Source of the DNA: DASSUW01 sp963835525 | GTDB taxonomy: Bacteria > Actinomycetota > Thermoleophilia > Solirubrobacterales > Solirubrobacteraceae | Reading direction: 5' to 3' | Assembly: GCA_963835525.1 (NCBI GenBank) | Contig: CAWIFM010000003.1 | Location: forward strand, 1,116,001 to 1,180,000 | DNA length: 64,000 nucleotides | The notes under the pieces: generated by a model | The model's input: the letters and a program-made list of their open reading frames with translations, nothing else | What the model was told of the DNA's origin: nothing | Database searches by the model: none | Part shown: positions 39,015 through 47,584 of the stretch, in pieces | Position numbering within the stretch: position 1 is the stretch's first letter | Layout: the number at the start of each line of letters is the position of its first letter | Program-made: the position numbers and the translations under genes

Positions 39015-39466
39015 GGCTCGACCAGCTCGCCGGGTGCGATCGAGGCCTGCACGATCGCGTGGACGCCGATCCGCGCGCCGTCGCCGATCCGCACCGGCGC
39101 GGCGCGCAACGGCTGGGAGCGAACCGGCCGCTCGGGGTCGTCGAAGGTCCGCTCGGCGTCGGAGATCATCGCCCAGTCGCCGACGACGCAGCCGGTCCCG
39201 AGATCGATCCCGGCCTCCGCCACCAGGACGCTGCGGGCGCCGAGCTCGGCGCCCGGGCCGACCCGCACGGTGCCGCCGTTCGCCTCGATCCGGCAGCCCT
39301 CGCCGAGCCGGGCGCCGTCCTCGAGCACCACCCGCGCGCCGCGCGCCACGCGCACCCGCACGCCGGGTTCCACACTCACACGTCCGCGCACCGCGAGCCG
39401 GCCGCGGGCGGCGATCCGCAGCCGTGCCAGGCCGACTCCGTTCGCGCCAACTGGGGGCGAAATCAC
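38981..39466 (-). CDS. Left-handed beta-helix (hexapeptide) acyltransferase-like protein
   Basis: 161 residues from a GTG. Successive hexapeptide turns (VRGRVSVEPGVRVRVARGAR, LEDGARLGEGCRIEANGG, LGARSVLVAEAGIDLG, IGDGARIGVHAIVQAS) form a parallel left-handed helix of the LbH acyltransferase type. The usual final coil (VVAGNPAKVI) is missing: the end reads APGELVEPYIIRRARSVS. It overlaps the GT4 gene's end by 34 bp. It may acetylate a saccharide, which is inference. Confidence 0.75.
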   Translation of the reverse strand: MISPPVGANGVGLARLRIAARGRLAVRGRVSVEPGVRVRVARGARVVLEDGARLGEGCRIEANGGTVRVGPGAELGARSVLVAEAGIDLGTGCVVGDWAMISDAERTFDDPERPVRSQPLRAAPVRIGDGARIGVHAIVQASIAPGELVEPYIIRRARSVS

Positions 39467-39514
39467 AAGATCCCGCAGATTACTTGCGCATCGATCGCCG
39501 AAGTGGGGGAATAC

Positions 39515-39676
39515 ATGGTTGGGGTGACTCCAACCGTGCTCACCATGGTGGCCGGTGCCGCGCTGGGCGGCGGTATCGCGCTGGGCGTGACCGTGATCGT
39601 CATCGCGGCCGTGATCGCGCTCGTGGTGCTGGGCGCCAACAACGCGGCGCGCTCGCTCCAGCAGCTGTTCCGCTAG
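39515..39676 (+). CDS. Small single-pass membrane protein
   Basis: 53 residues: MVGVTPTVLTMVAGAALGGG, a strongly hydrophobic helix (IALGVTVIVIAAVIALVVLG) and a short polar tail NNAARSLQQLFR. A GGGGGA stretch precedes the ATG. Its stop overlaps the convergent YrdC-like gene by 4 bp. Unknown function. Confidence 0.5.
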   Translation: MVGVTPTVLTMVAGAALGGGIALGVTVIVIAAVIALVVLGANNAARSLQQLFR

Positions 39677-40479
39677 GCCGCCAGGCGGCCCGCTTCGCTC
39701 CAGCGCACCGGCACGCGCTGGTGCGCGCTCGGCGCGACCTGCAGCCCGTAGCCGTGGCGGTCGGCGACCTCGCGCGCGGCCTCGATGCCGAGCGAGCCGT
39801 GGCGCTCGAGCACCAGCGCCGGCCGGCCGCCCTCGCGCACGTCGCGGTGGAAGGCGACGATCGTGGTCGAGCAGGGGAGATGGCGCGGATAGCTGAGCCG
39901 GTTGGCGGTCTCGTCGTCGTGGCCGATCATCACCACGTCGCGCCGGTGGCCGAACTCGTCCCCGATCGCCTCCATCTCGTAGTGCGCCGCCGAGCGGGAG
40001 CCCGAGTGGTTGGCCGAGGTGATGAAGAGCAGGTTGTCGCCGGTCAGGTCGAGCACCTCGCGCACCAGGAAGTTCGAGCGGCAGCGGACGCCGGGCGAGA
40101 TGTGCTGCACGGTGCGCATGAAGCCGTCGGCGACGGTCAGGTGGTCCGGGACGGTCGCCGCGGCCGGGCCGCGGAAGCCGATCGGGCCGAGCGCCTGGAA
40201 GTCGGCCATCATCGAGATCAGCAGCTCGGGCTCGAAATGGCGCGGGATGTTGCTCCAGTCGAAAGCCAGCGCCATCCGCTGCGGGTCGCTGGTCACGCTC
40301 CCCGCCTGCGCGGGAGGGCGGCCCTTGAGGCGGTTGATCCGCAGCACCGACGGCTGGTCGGGCAGCGCGGCGAGCGCGCAGAAGTTGCCGAAGCCGTAGA
40401 AGAGGGCGGCGCCACCAGCGGTCGCGCGCGCGGCGGCGCGGCGGTCGGACGGGACGGAGAGGCTCAGGATGGCGGTCAC
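39673..40479 (-). CDS. YrdC/Sua5-like (SUA5_YciO_YrdC) protein
   Basis: 268 residues from a GTG (MTAILSLSVPSDRRAAARAT). The fold resembles YrdC/Sua5: GGAALFYGFGNFCALAALPD, VLRINRLKGRP, LGPIGFRGPAAATVPDHLTV, LLFITSANHSG and LPCSTTIVAFHRD. It retains the TSAN(H)SG and STI motifs of carbamoyl-AMP-forming enzymes, but the N-terminal KxR region is atypical. So it may be a divergent YciO-like paralogue rather than the essential t6A synthase. It lies 56 bp after a small gene on the same strand. Confidence 0.75.
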   Translation of the reverse strand: MTAILSLSVPSDRRAAARATAGGAALFYGFGNFCALAALPDQPSVLRINRLKGRPPAQAGSVTSDPQRMALAFDWSNIPRHFEPELLISMMADFQALGPIGFRGPAAATVPDHLTVADGFMRTVQHISPGVRCRSNFLVREVLDLTGDNLLFITSANHSGSRSAAHYEMEAIGDEFGHRRDVVMIGHDDETANRLSYPRHLPCSTTIVAFHRDVREGGRPALVLERHGSLGIEAAREVADRHGYGLQVAPSAHQRVPVRWSEAGRLAA

Positions 40480-40535
40480 CCCGCCACTGTTGCGCCGCAC
40501 CCTTGAAGAAAGGTTGGCGGCGCCTTGGCGGACCG

Positions 40536-40664
40536 CTACGCGAGCCGAAGGCGCCAGCGCGGGGCGCGGCGGGCCTTGCGGCGGGCGGCGGCCTTGGCGC
40601 GGCGCCACTCGGCCAGCACCATGCCCTCGGGCAGGTCGCACTCGATGTAGTTCATAGCGGTCAT
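40536..40664 (-). CDS. Small basic protein
   Basis: 42 residues: MTAMNYIECDLPEGMVLAEW, then an Arg/Ala/Lys-rich tail ending RWRLRLA. A start at the second Met (40655) is possible. It is on the strand of the YrdC-like gene and preceded by a GC-rich segment with strong folding potential. Too short for certainty. Confidence 0.4.
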   Translation of the reverse strand: MTAMNYIECDLPEGMVLAEWRRAKAAARRKARRAPRWRLRLA

Positions 40665-41015
40665 CACACAAAGCATGATGCCGCCGGCGCCCTTCCTGAT
40701 ACATGCGGGCACCAGGCGTCCCGCCGGTGGCAGACCGGCATCCGTGGTCGGGTTTCCCACACCCCCGCGGAATGCCCGGCCGCCTCTGTGCCTCGTTGAC
40801 GGGACGAACTTCTTGCTTGTAGGGCGGCGGGGTTGGGTGGCTTTCGGCCTCGAGATTCCGCGTAGCGGGATGCGAGCGCGGGATTCGGCGCTCGAACTCG
40901 CATTGGCCGACCCACGCTTTCCGGAGTGACGCCTCTGGCCCACCGGCTTCCACGATGCGCAACCGGCCACCCTCCGGCCTCCCATCAATGGAAGCCGTTG
41001 ACGTTCGCCGCGCTC
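40665..41015 (-). other. Gene-free interval with a possible structured leader
   Basis: No gene is supportable here on either strand. On the minus strand about 40680-40800 can fold into a hairpin CACCGGCG-GGA-CGCC-U-GGUG (about 40709-40731), an extended stem pairing GCCGGGCAUUCCG with CGGAUGCCGG, and an inner GGGAAACCC loop. It precedes the small basic protein gene. It did not match any riboswitch consensus I could recall. Confidence 0.35.
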
Positions 41016-41915
41016 TTAGGCCGCGATCGCGGACGTAGCCACAGCGGCCGGCGTCCACAGCGCGTCGTTGCCGAACGCGCGGCGATTACCCGCGCCCGCG
41101 GCGACCGCCGCGATCAGCGCGTCCTCTGCCGCCTCGCGGTCGGGCGGCTGGAGGTGCGGCGCCATCACGGCGGCGACCTCGGCGGTGGTGAGCCCGTCGG
41201 GGAACGCCCGCAGCACGTCGGCGGCGTCCTCGGCCGGCTCGCGCCGCTCGAGCGAGCGGTCGAGGTTGGCGATGGCGACGTCGTAGGCCTCGGCCGGCTG
41301 GAAGCCGCCGACCTCGAGGCTGCGGCCGTCCTCGGCCTCGAGGATCACGCTCGGGGCGGTGAAGCGGATCTCTCCCTCGGGGGTGGTCGCCGAGCGGCCC
41401 TGGAACTCGGTCGGGCCGCCCTCGGCCGAGCGGGCGAGCGCGCGGTCGGCGGCGAACAGCTCCTCGGTCGCGGGCTCGGTCGAGGCGGCCACCAGCTGCG
41501 CGGCGTCGACGCCGGGCAGCCAGGCCAGCGCCTGCTCGATGCCCTCCGGCTCGTCGAGCGTGAGCGTGCCAGTGAACTGCGCGAACTGGAGAGCGCGGAA
41601 CACGGCCCACTCGCGGTCGGGCGCCAACCGCCGGGTGGCGACGACGACTCGGCACATCGGCCACGTGGCGTGCGGCCGCTCGCGCGGCTCGGTGGCGAAC
41701 GGCATGCCGCGGTCGCGGAACCTGCGGTAGTTGAGGGCCTGCGACTCGCCCGTGTAGCCGCGGCGCCGGTACTGCTCGGCGGTCTCGCTGAGGCCGATCA
41801 TCGCGTGCCGCCACTGGAGCTGGGCGCCGTAGCGCCATTGGAGCACGGCGAAGGCCGGCCCGTTCGACCACGCCCACGGGCAGCCGGGATCGGAGAAGTG
41901 GGTGAGGTTGATCAC
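41016..41915 (-). CDS. DsbA/FrnE-type thioredoxin-fold protein
   Basis: 299 residues from a GTG. It opens LTHFSDPGCPWAWSNGPAFA, with the CPW active-site region typical of DsbA-like oxidoreductases of the FrnE/2-hydroxychromene isomerase group; only the first Cys is kept (GCPWAW). A helical insertion and the C-terminal thioredoxin part (VGGFQPAEAYDVAIANLDRS) follow. A cytoplasmic redox or isomerase role is likely. Its start overlaps the stop of the upstream DUF3817 gene (GTGA). Confidence 0.85.
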   Translation of the reverse strand: MINLTHFSDPGCPWAWSNGPAFAVLQWRYGAQLQWRHAMIGLSETAEQYRRRGYTGESQALNYRRFRDRGMPFATEPRERPHATWPMCRVVVATRRLAPDREWAVFRALQFAQFTGTLTLDEPEGIEQALAWLPGVDAAQLVAASTEPATEELFAADRALARSAEGGPTEFQGRSATTPEGEIRFTAPSVILEAEDGRSLEVGGFQPAEAYDVAIANLDRSLERREPAEDAADVLRAFPDGLTTAEVAAVMAPHLQPPDREAAEDALIAAVAAGAGNRRAFGNDALWTPAAVATSAIAA

Positions 41916-42208
41916 GGCAGCTCCCGTCGGATCTTCACGTCGCCGATCAGCGAGCCGGGCGGACCGAGCGTCACCACCACGATCGCCGGGAACCACCACC
42001 CCCACAGGCGCTCGACGGCGCCGCGCCCGCAGAGGAAGAGCAGGAGCAGGTAGCCGACGCCGTGGAGCGGGCCGAGCCAGTCGACCACGCCCTCGGCGTG
42101 GTTGAGCGCGGCGATCACGAGCGGGACCAGGAGCAGCGCGTCGACGATGGCGACGATGCGGATCAGGTTCAAGCGGCGGCGCACGATGGATTCGTTCACC
42201 GCCCACAC
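41912..42208 (-). CDS. DUF3817 integral membrane protein
   Basis: 98 residues with three hydrophobic segments (IVAIVDALLLVPLVIAALNH, GPLHGVGYLLLLFLCGR, WWFPAIVVVTLGPPGSLIGD). The LGPLHGVGYLLLL and PPGSLIGD motifs identify DUF3817 (YdzA-like). Starts at GTG 42208 or 42199. Cotranscribed with the DsbA-like gene. Function not known. Confidence 0.85.
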   Translation of the reverse strand: MWAVNESIVRRRLNLIRIVAIVDALLLVPLVIAALNHAEGVVDWLGPLHGVGYLLLLFLCGRGAVERLWGWWFPAIVVVTLGPPGSLIGDVKIRRELP

Positions 42209-42246
42209 GATATTCCGTCCAGTCCGTTTCCTAGGCTGCGGCGCCC

Positions 42247-43869
42247 TTGACGTCTGCGGTCACCCCATCCGCCGCCCGGCGGGGTCGGTCCCTGCCGGCC
42301 TGGCCCATCGGCCGGCCCCTGCGCGCCTGGCAGCAGACGGCCGCCGAGGCCGTCTTCGCCCACGACGGCGACGGCTTCCTCGCCTCCGCCACGCCGGCGG
42401 CCGGCAAGACCACCTTCGGGCTGCACGTGGCGCACCGGATGCTCGCCGAGGGGCGCGTGGCCCGCGTCGCGGTCGTCGCCCCGACCACGCACATCTGCCG
42501 CCAGTGGGCGCTCGACGCCGCCCGCTATGGGCTCGACCTCGAGCCCAACCGGCCCAACGCCGCCGGCCCGGAGCCGCGCGACCGCCACGGCATCGCGGTC
42601 ACCTACGCCACGCTGGCGGCGGGGCCGGGCGTGCACCGGCGCCGCTGCGCCGAGTCGCCGACGCTGCTGATCGCCGACGAGCCGCACCACATGGGTGAGC
42701 TGGCCGCGTGGGGGCGCAGCACGCTGGCCGCCTTCGAGCGGGCGCGCTTCCGGCTGCTGCTCTCCGGCACGCCGTTCCGCTCCGACAACACGCCGATCCC
42801 GTGGGTCTCGTACGACGACGACGGCGTCTCGCGCGCCGACTTCGACTACGGCTACACCGACGCGCTGCTCGACGGCGTATGCCGGCCGGTGACCTTCCAC
42901 ACCTACGGCGGCGACATGGAGTGGATGAGCGACGGCCGCCGCCGGCGGGCCGACTTCGACGTCGCGCTGCCCGCCGCGGAGGCGGCTCGCCGTCTGCGAA
43001 CGGCACTCGACCCGGACGGCGACTGGGTCACGCACGTCCTGCGCGACGCCCACGCCGAGCTCGTCTCGCTGCGGGCGGGTACGCACCCCGACGCCGGCGC
43101 GCTGGTGGTGGCCATCGACAAGGAGCACGCCGAGCGCCTGGCGGCGCGGCTGGGCGCCATCACCGGCGAGCGGCCCGCGATCGTGACCTCCGACGCGGCC
43201 GACGCCTCCCAGCGCATCCAGCGCTTCGCGACCGGCTCCGGCAGCTGGCTGGTGTCGGTGCTGATGGTCTCCGAGGGCGTCGACATCCCGCGCCTGCGCG
43301 TCGGCGTCTATGCGACGAGCGCGCGCACCGAGCTGTTCTTCCGCCAGGTGGTAGGGCGCTTCATCCGCCGCACGCCGGCGCCGCGCGAGCAGATGAGCCA
43401 TCTGTTCCTGCCCTCGGATCCGGCACTGAAGCGGCTGGCCGCGCAGATCGAGGAGGAGCGCAACCACGCGCTGACCCTCGAACCCGACGGCGAGGCGGTC
43501 GAGCGCGGCGAGCGGACGCCCGCCGAGGAGGGATTCCGCGCGCTGTGGTCCAGCGCCCGGCGCGACGACAACGTGCTGCAGACGACCCAGCCGGGCGAGG
43601 CCCTCCAGCTGTTCGCGGACGCCTCACCGTCGCCGTCGCCCGCGCTGGCCGCCTTCACCACGACCGAGCCCGAGTCCGCGCACGAGCGGCGCGAGCGGCT
43701 GCGCGAGACGCGGCGCACGCTGGTGGCGCTGGTGGCGCGCTCCACCGGCGAGACCCACGCCGCGATCAACGCCCGCATCAACCGCGAAGTGGGCGCTCCG
43801 TCGGTCGCGAAGTCGACCGTCGAGCAGCTCGAGCGGGCAAACGCGCTGCTCGAGCGCGCGGTTAGGTGA
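42247..43869 (+). CDS. DEAD/DEAH-type SF2 helicase
   Basis: 540 residues from a TTG. Helicase motifs run in order: Q-like RPLRAWQQTAAEA, Walker A ATPAAGKTTF, VVAPTTHICRQW, Walker B IADEPHHMG, motif III LLLSGTPFRSD, and C-terminal VSVLMVSEGVDIPRLRVGVY with RQVVGRFIRRTP. A roughly 120-residue helical tail follows. It resembles the phage/restriction-type helicases with a single polypeptide. No nuclease or methylase gene is adjacent, so DNA repair or an orphan defence function are both possible. Confidence 0.88.
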   Translation: MTSAVTPSAARRGRSLPAWPIGRPLRAWQQTAAEAVFAHDGDGFLASATPAAGKTTFGLHVAHRMLAEGRVARVAVVAPTTHICRQWALDAARYGLDLEPNRPNAAGPEPRDRHGIAVTYATLAAGPGVHRRRCAESPTLLIADEPHHMGELAAWGRSTLAAFERARFRLLLSGTPFRSDNTPIPWVSYDDDGVSRADFDYGYTDALLDGVCRPVTFHTYGGDMEWMSDGRRRRADFDVALPAAEAARRLRTALDPDGDWVTHVLRDAHAELVSLRAGTHPDAGALVVAIDKEHAERLAARLGAITGERPAIVTSDAADASQRIQRFATGSGSWLVSVLMVSEGVDIPRLRVGVYATSARTELFFRQVVGRFIRRTPAPREQMSHLFLPSDPALKRLAAQIEEERNHALTLEPDGEAVERGERTPAEEGFRALWSSARRDDNVLQTTQPGEALQLFADASPSPSPALAAFTTTEPESAHERRERLRETRRTLVALVARSTGETHAAINARINREVGAPSVAKSTVEQLERANALLERAVR

Positions 43870-43913
43870 TGCCACCGATGACCGCGTAGCCGCGGCGATG
43901 GACACTTGGCGCC

Positions 43914-44387
43914 ATGACCAGCATCCATCCCGCTGTCCGCGTCGGGCACATCCATCTCCGCGTCGCCGACCTCGAGCGCTCGATCGCCTTCTACCGCGAC
44001 GGCCTCGGCTTCAACCTGATCGCCGACGGTCGTGAGCTCGGCCTCGACGCCGCGTTCCTCGCGGCCGGCGACTACCACCACCACATCGGGCTCAACACGT
44101 GGGAGAGCGCGGGCGGCGAGCCGCCGCCTCCCGGGCACACCGGGCTCTACCACGTGGCGTTCGTCTACCCCGACCGCCAGGAGCTGTCCGCCGCGATCCG
44201 GCGCCTGCTCGACCATGGCCACGAGATCGACCACGGCACCGACCACGCGGCCACGGTCTCCGTCTACCTCGAGGACCCGGACGGCAACGGCGTCGAGCTC
44301 TACTACGACCGCCCGCGCGAGGCCTGGTTCGACGAGGCGGGCCGGCCGATCCTGCAGGCCGAGCGGATCCCGGTCGAGAGCATCTAG
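43914..44387 (+). CDS. VOC-family (glyoxalase/extradiol dioxygenase-like) protein
   Basis: 157 residues. A VOC fold with paired beta-alpha-beta-beta-beta units: VGHIHLRVADLERSIAFYRD, GLNTWESAGG, LYHVAFVYPDRQEL and VYLEDPDGNGVELYYDRP. Metal ligands of the family (His in GHIHL, His in YHVAF, Glu in GVELY) are in place. It resembles CatE-type catechol 2,3-dioxygenase homologues. The substrate is unknown. Its end overlaps the convergent Lrp-type gene by 4 bp. Confidence 0.88.
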   Translation: MTSIHPAVRVGHIHLRVADLERSIAFYRDGLGFNLIADGRELGLDAAFLAAGDYHHHIGLNTWESAGGEPPPPGHTGLYHVAFVYPDRQELSAAIRRLLDHGHEIDHGTDHAATVSVYLEDPDGNGVELYYDRPREAWFDEAGRPILQAERIPVESI

Positions 44388-44848
44388 CCCAGCGGCTCGA
44401 GCACCGGGCGGCGGATGTGCTCGTAGACGACCGAGGTGCGCACGTCCGCGACCTCGGGCCGCTCGGTCAGCCGGTCGATCACGAACCCGTACAGCGCGTC
44501 GGTGTCGGGAACGGCGACGTGGAGCAGGAAGTCGTCGCCGCCCGCCACCACGAACACGCCGACGATCTCGGGCAGCTCCGCGGCCCAGTCGCGGAACGCC
44601 TCGATGTTCTCGCGTGACGGGGGCCGGATCGTCACCGCGGTGAGCGCCTGCACGCGACGGCCGAGCGCCGGCAGGTCGACCTCGGCGTGATAGCCGCGGA
44701 CGACGCCCGAGGCCTTCAGGGCGCGCACCCGCTCCGACGAGGTGGACGGCGAGACGTGCACGGCAGCGGCGAGGTCGCGGTTGGTCTGCCGCGCATCGTC
44801 CTGCAGCGCGCGCAGCAGGGAGAAGTCGAGCGCATCAAGTTCGGTCAT
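44384..44848 (-). CDS. Lrp/AsnC-family regulator
   Basis: 154 residues. N-terminal helix-turn-helix (LDALDFSLLRALQDDARQTN, then LAAAVHVSPSTSSERVRALK) and a C-terminal RAM effector domain (VQALTAVTIRPPSRENIEAF; FVVAGGDDFLLHVAVPD). Typical size. These proteins sense amino acids and usually regulate a neighbouring or divergent gene, here possibly the DUF2000 gene at 44919. Confidence 0.93.
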   Translation of the reverse strand: MTELDALDFSLLRALQDDARQTNRDLAAAVHVSPSTSSERVRALKASGVVRGYHAEVDLPALGRRVQALTAVTIRPPSRENIEAFRDWAAELPEIVGVFVVAGGDDFLLHVAVPDTDALYGFVIDRLTERPEVADVRTSVVYEHIRRPVLEPLG

Positions 44849-44918
44849 CCGCTGATTCTGACGTGATTCGTACGGACTTGGTCGCGGTACGCCGCAGCTC
44901 CGCTACGTTCTCGCGCCC

Positions 44919-45323
44919 ATGAGCGAACGCTGCGTGATCGTGGTCGACGAGTCTCTCCCGGCCGGCCTGGCGGCCAACGCGGCCGCCGTGCTCGCCCTCA
45001 CCCTCGGCGCCCGCGAGCCGGGACTGGTCGGCGCCGACTTCGTCGACGCGGACGCACAGCCGCACCCCGGCCTGATCCCGATCGGCCTCCCGGTCCTGCG
45101 CGCGCCGCGCGCCGAGCTCGTGGAGATCCGGCGCCTTGCTGCTCTGGATGGCGTGAGCGTGGTCGACTTCCCGGTGTTCGGGCAGCAGACCACCGACTAC
45201 GACGAGTTCCGCGGGATGGTCGCGGCGACGCCGGCCGCAGAGCTGTCGTACCTGGGTGTCGCGTTGAGCGGGTCGGGGCGCGCCGTCCGGCGGTTGACCG
45301 GGCGGATGGCGTTGCTCAAATGA
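44919..45323 (+). CDS. DUF2000 protein
   Basis: 134 residues: CVIVVDESLPAGLAANAAAV, GREPGLVGADFVD-type strand, then GIPLPVL-like IGLPVLRAP and FPVFGQQTTDYDEFRGMVAA. DUF2000 proteins have a peptidyl-tRNA-hydrolase-like (PTH2) fold but no assigned activity. Divergent from the Lrp-type regulator. Its TGA is the first triplet of a long palindrome. Confidence 0.85.
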   Translation: MSERCVIVVDESLPAGLAANAAAVLALTLGAREPGLVGADFVDADAQPHPGLIPIGLPVLRAPRAELVEIRRLAALDGVSVVDFPVFGQQTTDYDEFRGMVAATPAAELSYLGVALSGSGRAVRRLTGRMALLK

Positions 45324-45443
45324 ACGTCAACTGCGCTGGGTGGGGAAGCGGCGAATGGGGAGTTTCGTGAAATCCGCGCACGCGACGGCAGCCGGATTTC
45401 ACGAAACTCCCCGTGCCCGCCCTCAATGCGCAGTTGACGTTCA
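45321..45443. repeat. 123-bp nested palindrome spanning two convergent stop codons
   Basis: Outer arms TGAACGTCAACTGCGC (45321-45336) and its exact complement (45428-45443). Inner arms GGGGAGTTTCGTGAAATCCG (45357-45376) and its exact complement (45393-45412). The outer ends are the TGA codons of the two flanking genes. It may act as a bidirectional terminator or be a miniature inverted-repeat element that donated both stops. Confidence 0.8.
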
Positions 45444-46481
45444 CGCCGAGGTCTGAGTGACCTTCCGCAGCCCGCGCGGCACATCGGGGTCGATCCCCTT
45501 CGCCCGGGCCAGCGCCTCGACCAGCAACTGCCCCGGCACCACGAGCGTCAAGGGCGACAGCCACGCGGGCAGCGCAACCTCGGGCAGGGCGGCAAGGCAT
45601 GCGGCGGCGAACTCGGAGTCGCCGCCGATCCCGTAAACGTGACCGCCGTCCTCGGCGCAGCGCCGAGCCAGGGCGGTCATGGCGGCGAGCATCGCGTCGT
45701 CGTGCTCGGCGGCGATCAGCAGCGCCGGCGTGTCGGCGTCGACGACGGCGATCGGGCCGTGCTCGAGGTCGGCGTACGAGAGCCCGAGCGCGGTGACGTA
45801 GCAGGCCTCCTGGAGCTTCAAGGAGAGCTCGCGGGCCACGGCGTACGCGTAGCCGCGCGCCGAGACTGCGAGCGTCTGCACGTAGGTGAGCCGCTCGGCG
45901 AGCGCCTCGGCGGCGGAGGCCACCGACAGCGCCCGGGAGAGCGCGTCCGGGACGGAGCGCAGCGCTTCGAGCCCGGCGCGGTCGCCGCCGAGCGCCAGCC
46001 CGAGAACGGCGAGCGCGGCGAGCTGGGTGGTGAACGTCTTGGTGGCGGGCACGGCCAGCTCCTCGCCAGCGCGCGTGACGAGCGCCAGATCCGCCTCCCC
46101 GGCCAGCGGCGACCCGCCGTCGTTCGTGACCGCCATCGTGCGCGCGCCGCATGCCCGCGCCCATTCCTGGGTCGCCACGATCTCCTCGGTCCGGCCCGAC
46201 TGCGAGACCGCCACCGCGAGCACGCCGGTGAGATCCACCGGCGCGCGGTAGGCGGTGGCCACCGACGGCGAGGCCAGCACGCCGAGCCGGCCGGCCCGCA
46301 CGCTGCACAGGTACTGCCCGTAGACGGCGGCGTTGTCCGACGACCCGCGCGCGATGAAGAGCACCTGCCGCAGCCCGTCGCCGAGCCGCTCGATCTCGCC
46401 GGCCAGCGGCAGCAGGTCATCCAGCGTCGCGGCCACCGCAGCCGGCTGCTCGAGGATCTCGGCGCGCATCTGCGTGGTCAT
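45441..46481 (-). CDS. SIS-domain protein, NagB-II/AgaS-like sugar-phosphate isomerase
   Basis: 346 residues. Two SIS domains: FIARGSSDNAAVYGQYLCSV with AVSQSGRTEEIVATQEWA, and VSARGYAYAVARELSLKLQE with SYADLEHGPIAVVD. This matches the isomerase half of GlmS without the glutaminase domain (NagB-II type deaminase/isomerase). Its ATG overlaps the nagA stop (ATGA), so it probably converts the glucosamine-6-phosphate made by NagA to fructose-6-phosphate plus ammonia. That reaction is inferred from family and context. Confidence 0.9.
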   Translation of the reverse strand: MTTQMRAEILEQPAAVAATLDDLLPLAGEIERLGDGLRQVLFIARGSSDNAAVYGQYLCSVRAGRLGVLASPSVATAYRAPVDLTGVLAVAVSQSGRTEEIVATQEWARACGARTMAVTNDGGSPLAGEADLALVTRAGEELAVPATKTFTTQLAALAVLGLALGGDRAGLEALRSVPDALSRALSVASAAEALAERLTYVQTLAVSARGYAYAVARELSLKLQEACYVTALGLSYADLEHGPIAVVDADTPALLIAAEHDDAMLAAMTALARRCAEDGGHVYGIGGDSEFAAACLAALPEVALPAWLSPLTLVVPGQLLVEALARAKGIDPDVPRGLRKVTQTSA

Positions 46482-47569
46482 GCGGCCACGCCCAGCTCGT
46501 CGTGCACCAGCTCGCCGCCCACCCACGTGGCCCGCGCCCGGTACGCGTCGTCGAGCCAGACGAGGTCGGCCGCGGCGCCCGGCTCGATCCGGCCGAGGTC
46601 GCGGCGGCCGAGCAGGTCGGCGGGCACGCGGGTCGCCGCGCCGATCGCGACCTCCGGCGGCACGCCGATCGCCACCGCGCGGGCGACCGCGTCGTCGAGA
46701 CGCAGGGTCGCACCGGCGATCGTGCCGTCCGGCCGCCGCGGCGGCTCGCCCGCGCGCGTGATCACAGGCTCGCCGCCGAGCTCGTACAAGCCGGGCTGCA
46801 TCCCGGCGGGGGCGATCGCGTCGCTGACCAGGGCGATCCGGCCGCCCGCCGCCGCGAACGCCACGCGCGCGACCGGCTCGGCCACGTGATGACCGTCGAG
46901 GATCAGCCCGCACGCGAGCCGCTCGTCGGCCAGCGCCTGCCCGGCGACGCCCGGCTCGCGGTGGTGGATCCCGCGCATCGCGTTGAAGAGGTGCGTGACC
47001 ATCCGCGCGCCGGCCGTGGCGGCGGAGGCCACCACCTCGGCCCGGGCGTCGCTGTGGCCGACGCTCACCAGCACGCCCTCGCCGGCCAGCCGCTCGATCG
47101 CCACCAGCGCGCCCGCACGCTCCGGCGCCAGGGTGAGCAGAGACATCGTGCCGGGCTCCAGCAGCGCGTCGATCAGCTCCGGCTCGGGGTCGAGGAACAG
47201 CGACGCGTCGTGGGCGCCCTTCTGCTCGGCGGCCAGGAACGGGCCCTCGACGTGCACGCCGAGGATCCGGGCGCCCGGCAGCGGGTCGGGCACGCGTCGC
47301 AGACCGTCGATCAGCACCTCCATCGGCGCGGTGACGAAGGTCGGCAGGAACGCCGTCACGCCCGTCTCCGGCAGTCGGGCGATGGCGGGCGACCAGTCCT
47401 CGTCGTAGGCGAACTCGATGCCGAAGCAGCCGTTGACCTGAAGGTCGATCAGGCCCGGCGCAAGGACTCCTGAAGGCAGGACGACGTCGGGCGGCCCGGT
47501 GGCCTCCACGATCCGGCCGTCGTCGACTCCCACCGTCACGTTCGGCGCGCGGATGACCACGCGCCGCAC
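46478..47569 (-). CDS. nagA: N-acetylglucosamine-6-phosphate deacetylase NagA
   Basis: 363 residues from a GTG. An amidohydrolase fold with APGLIDLQVNGCFG, metal Glu in HVEGPFLAAEQKGAH, His in VSVGHSDAR and in THLFNAMRGIHHR, and catalytic Asp in LVSDAIAPAGM. It removes acetate from GlcNAc-6-P in the cytoplasm. With the downstream SIS protein it forms a two-gene amino-sugar catabolic operon. No GlcNAc transporter or kinase is in the window. Confidence 0.95.
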   Translation of the reverse strand: MRRVVIRAPNVTVGVDDGRIVEATGPPDVVLPSGVLAPGLIDLQVNGCFGIEFAYDEDWSPAIARLPETGVTAFLPTFVTAPMEVLIDGLRRVPDPLPGARILGVHVEGPFLAAEQKGAHDASLFLDPEPELIDALLEPGTMSLLTLAPERAGALVAIERLAGEGVLVSVGHSDARAEVVASAATAGARMVTHLFNAMRGIHHREPGVAGQALADERLACGLILDGHHVAEPVARVAFAAAGGRIALVSDAIAPAGMQPGLYELGGEPVITRAGEPPRRPDGTIAGATLRLDDAVARAVAIGVPPEVAIGAATRVPADLLGRRDLGRIEPGAAADLVWLDDAYRARATWVGGELVHDELGVAA

Positions 47570-47584
47570 TCTACGATCTCCGCC

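Noticed and set aside
40680..40800. Cyclic-di-GMP-I, cobalamin or ydaO riboswitch
   Set aside because: Checked against remembered consensus cores; none of the invariant strings is present, so only a generic structured leader is claimed.
42247..43869. Defence-island or restriction system around the SF2 helicase
   Set aside because: Neighbours are DUF3817, DsbA-like, VOC and Lrp genes; no nuclease, methylase or other defence gene adjoins.
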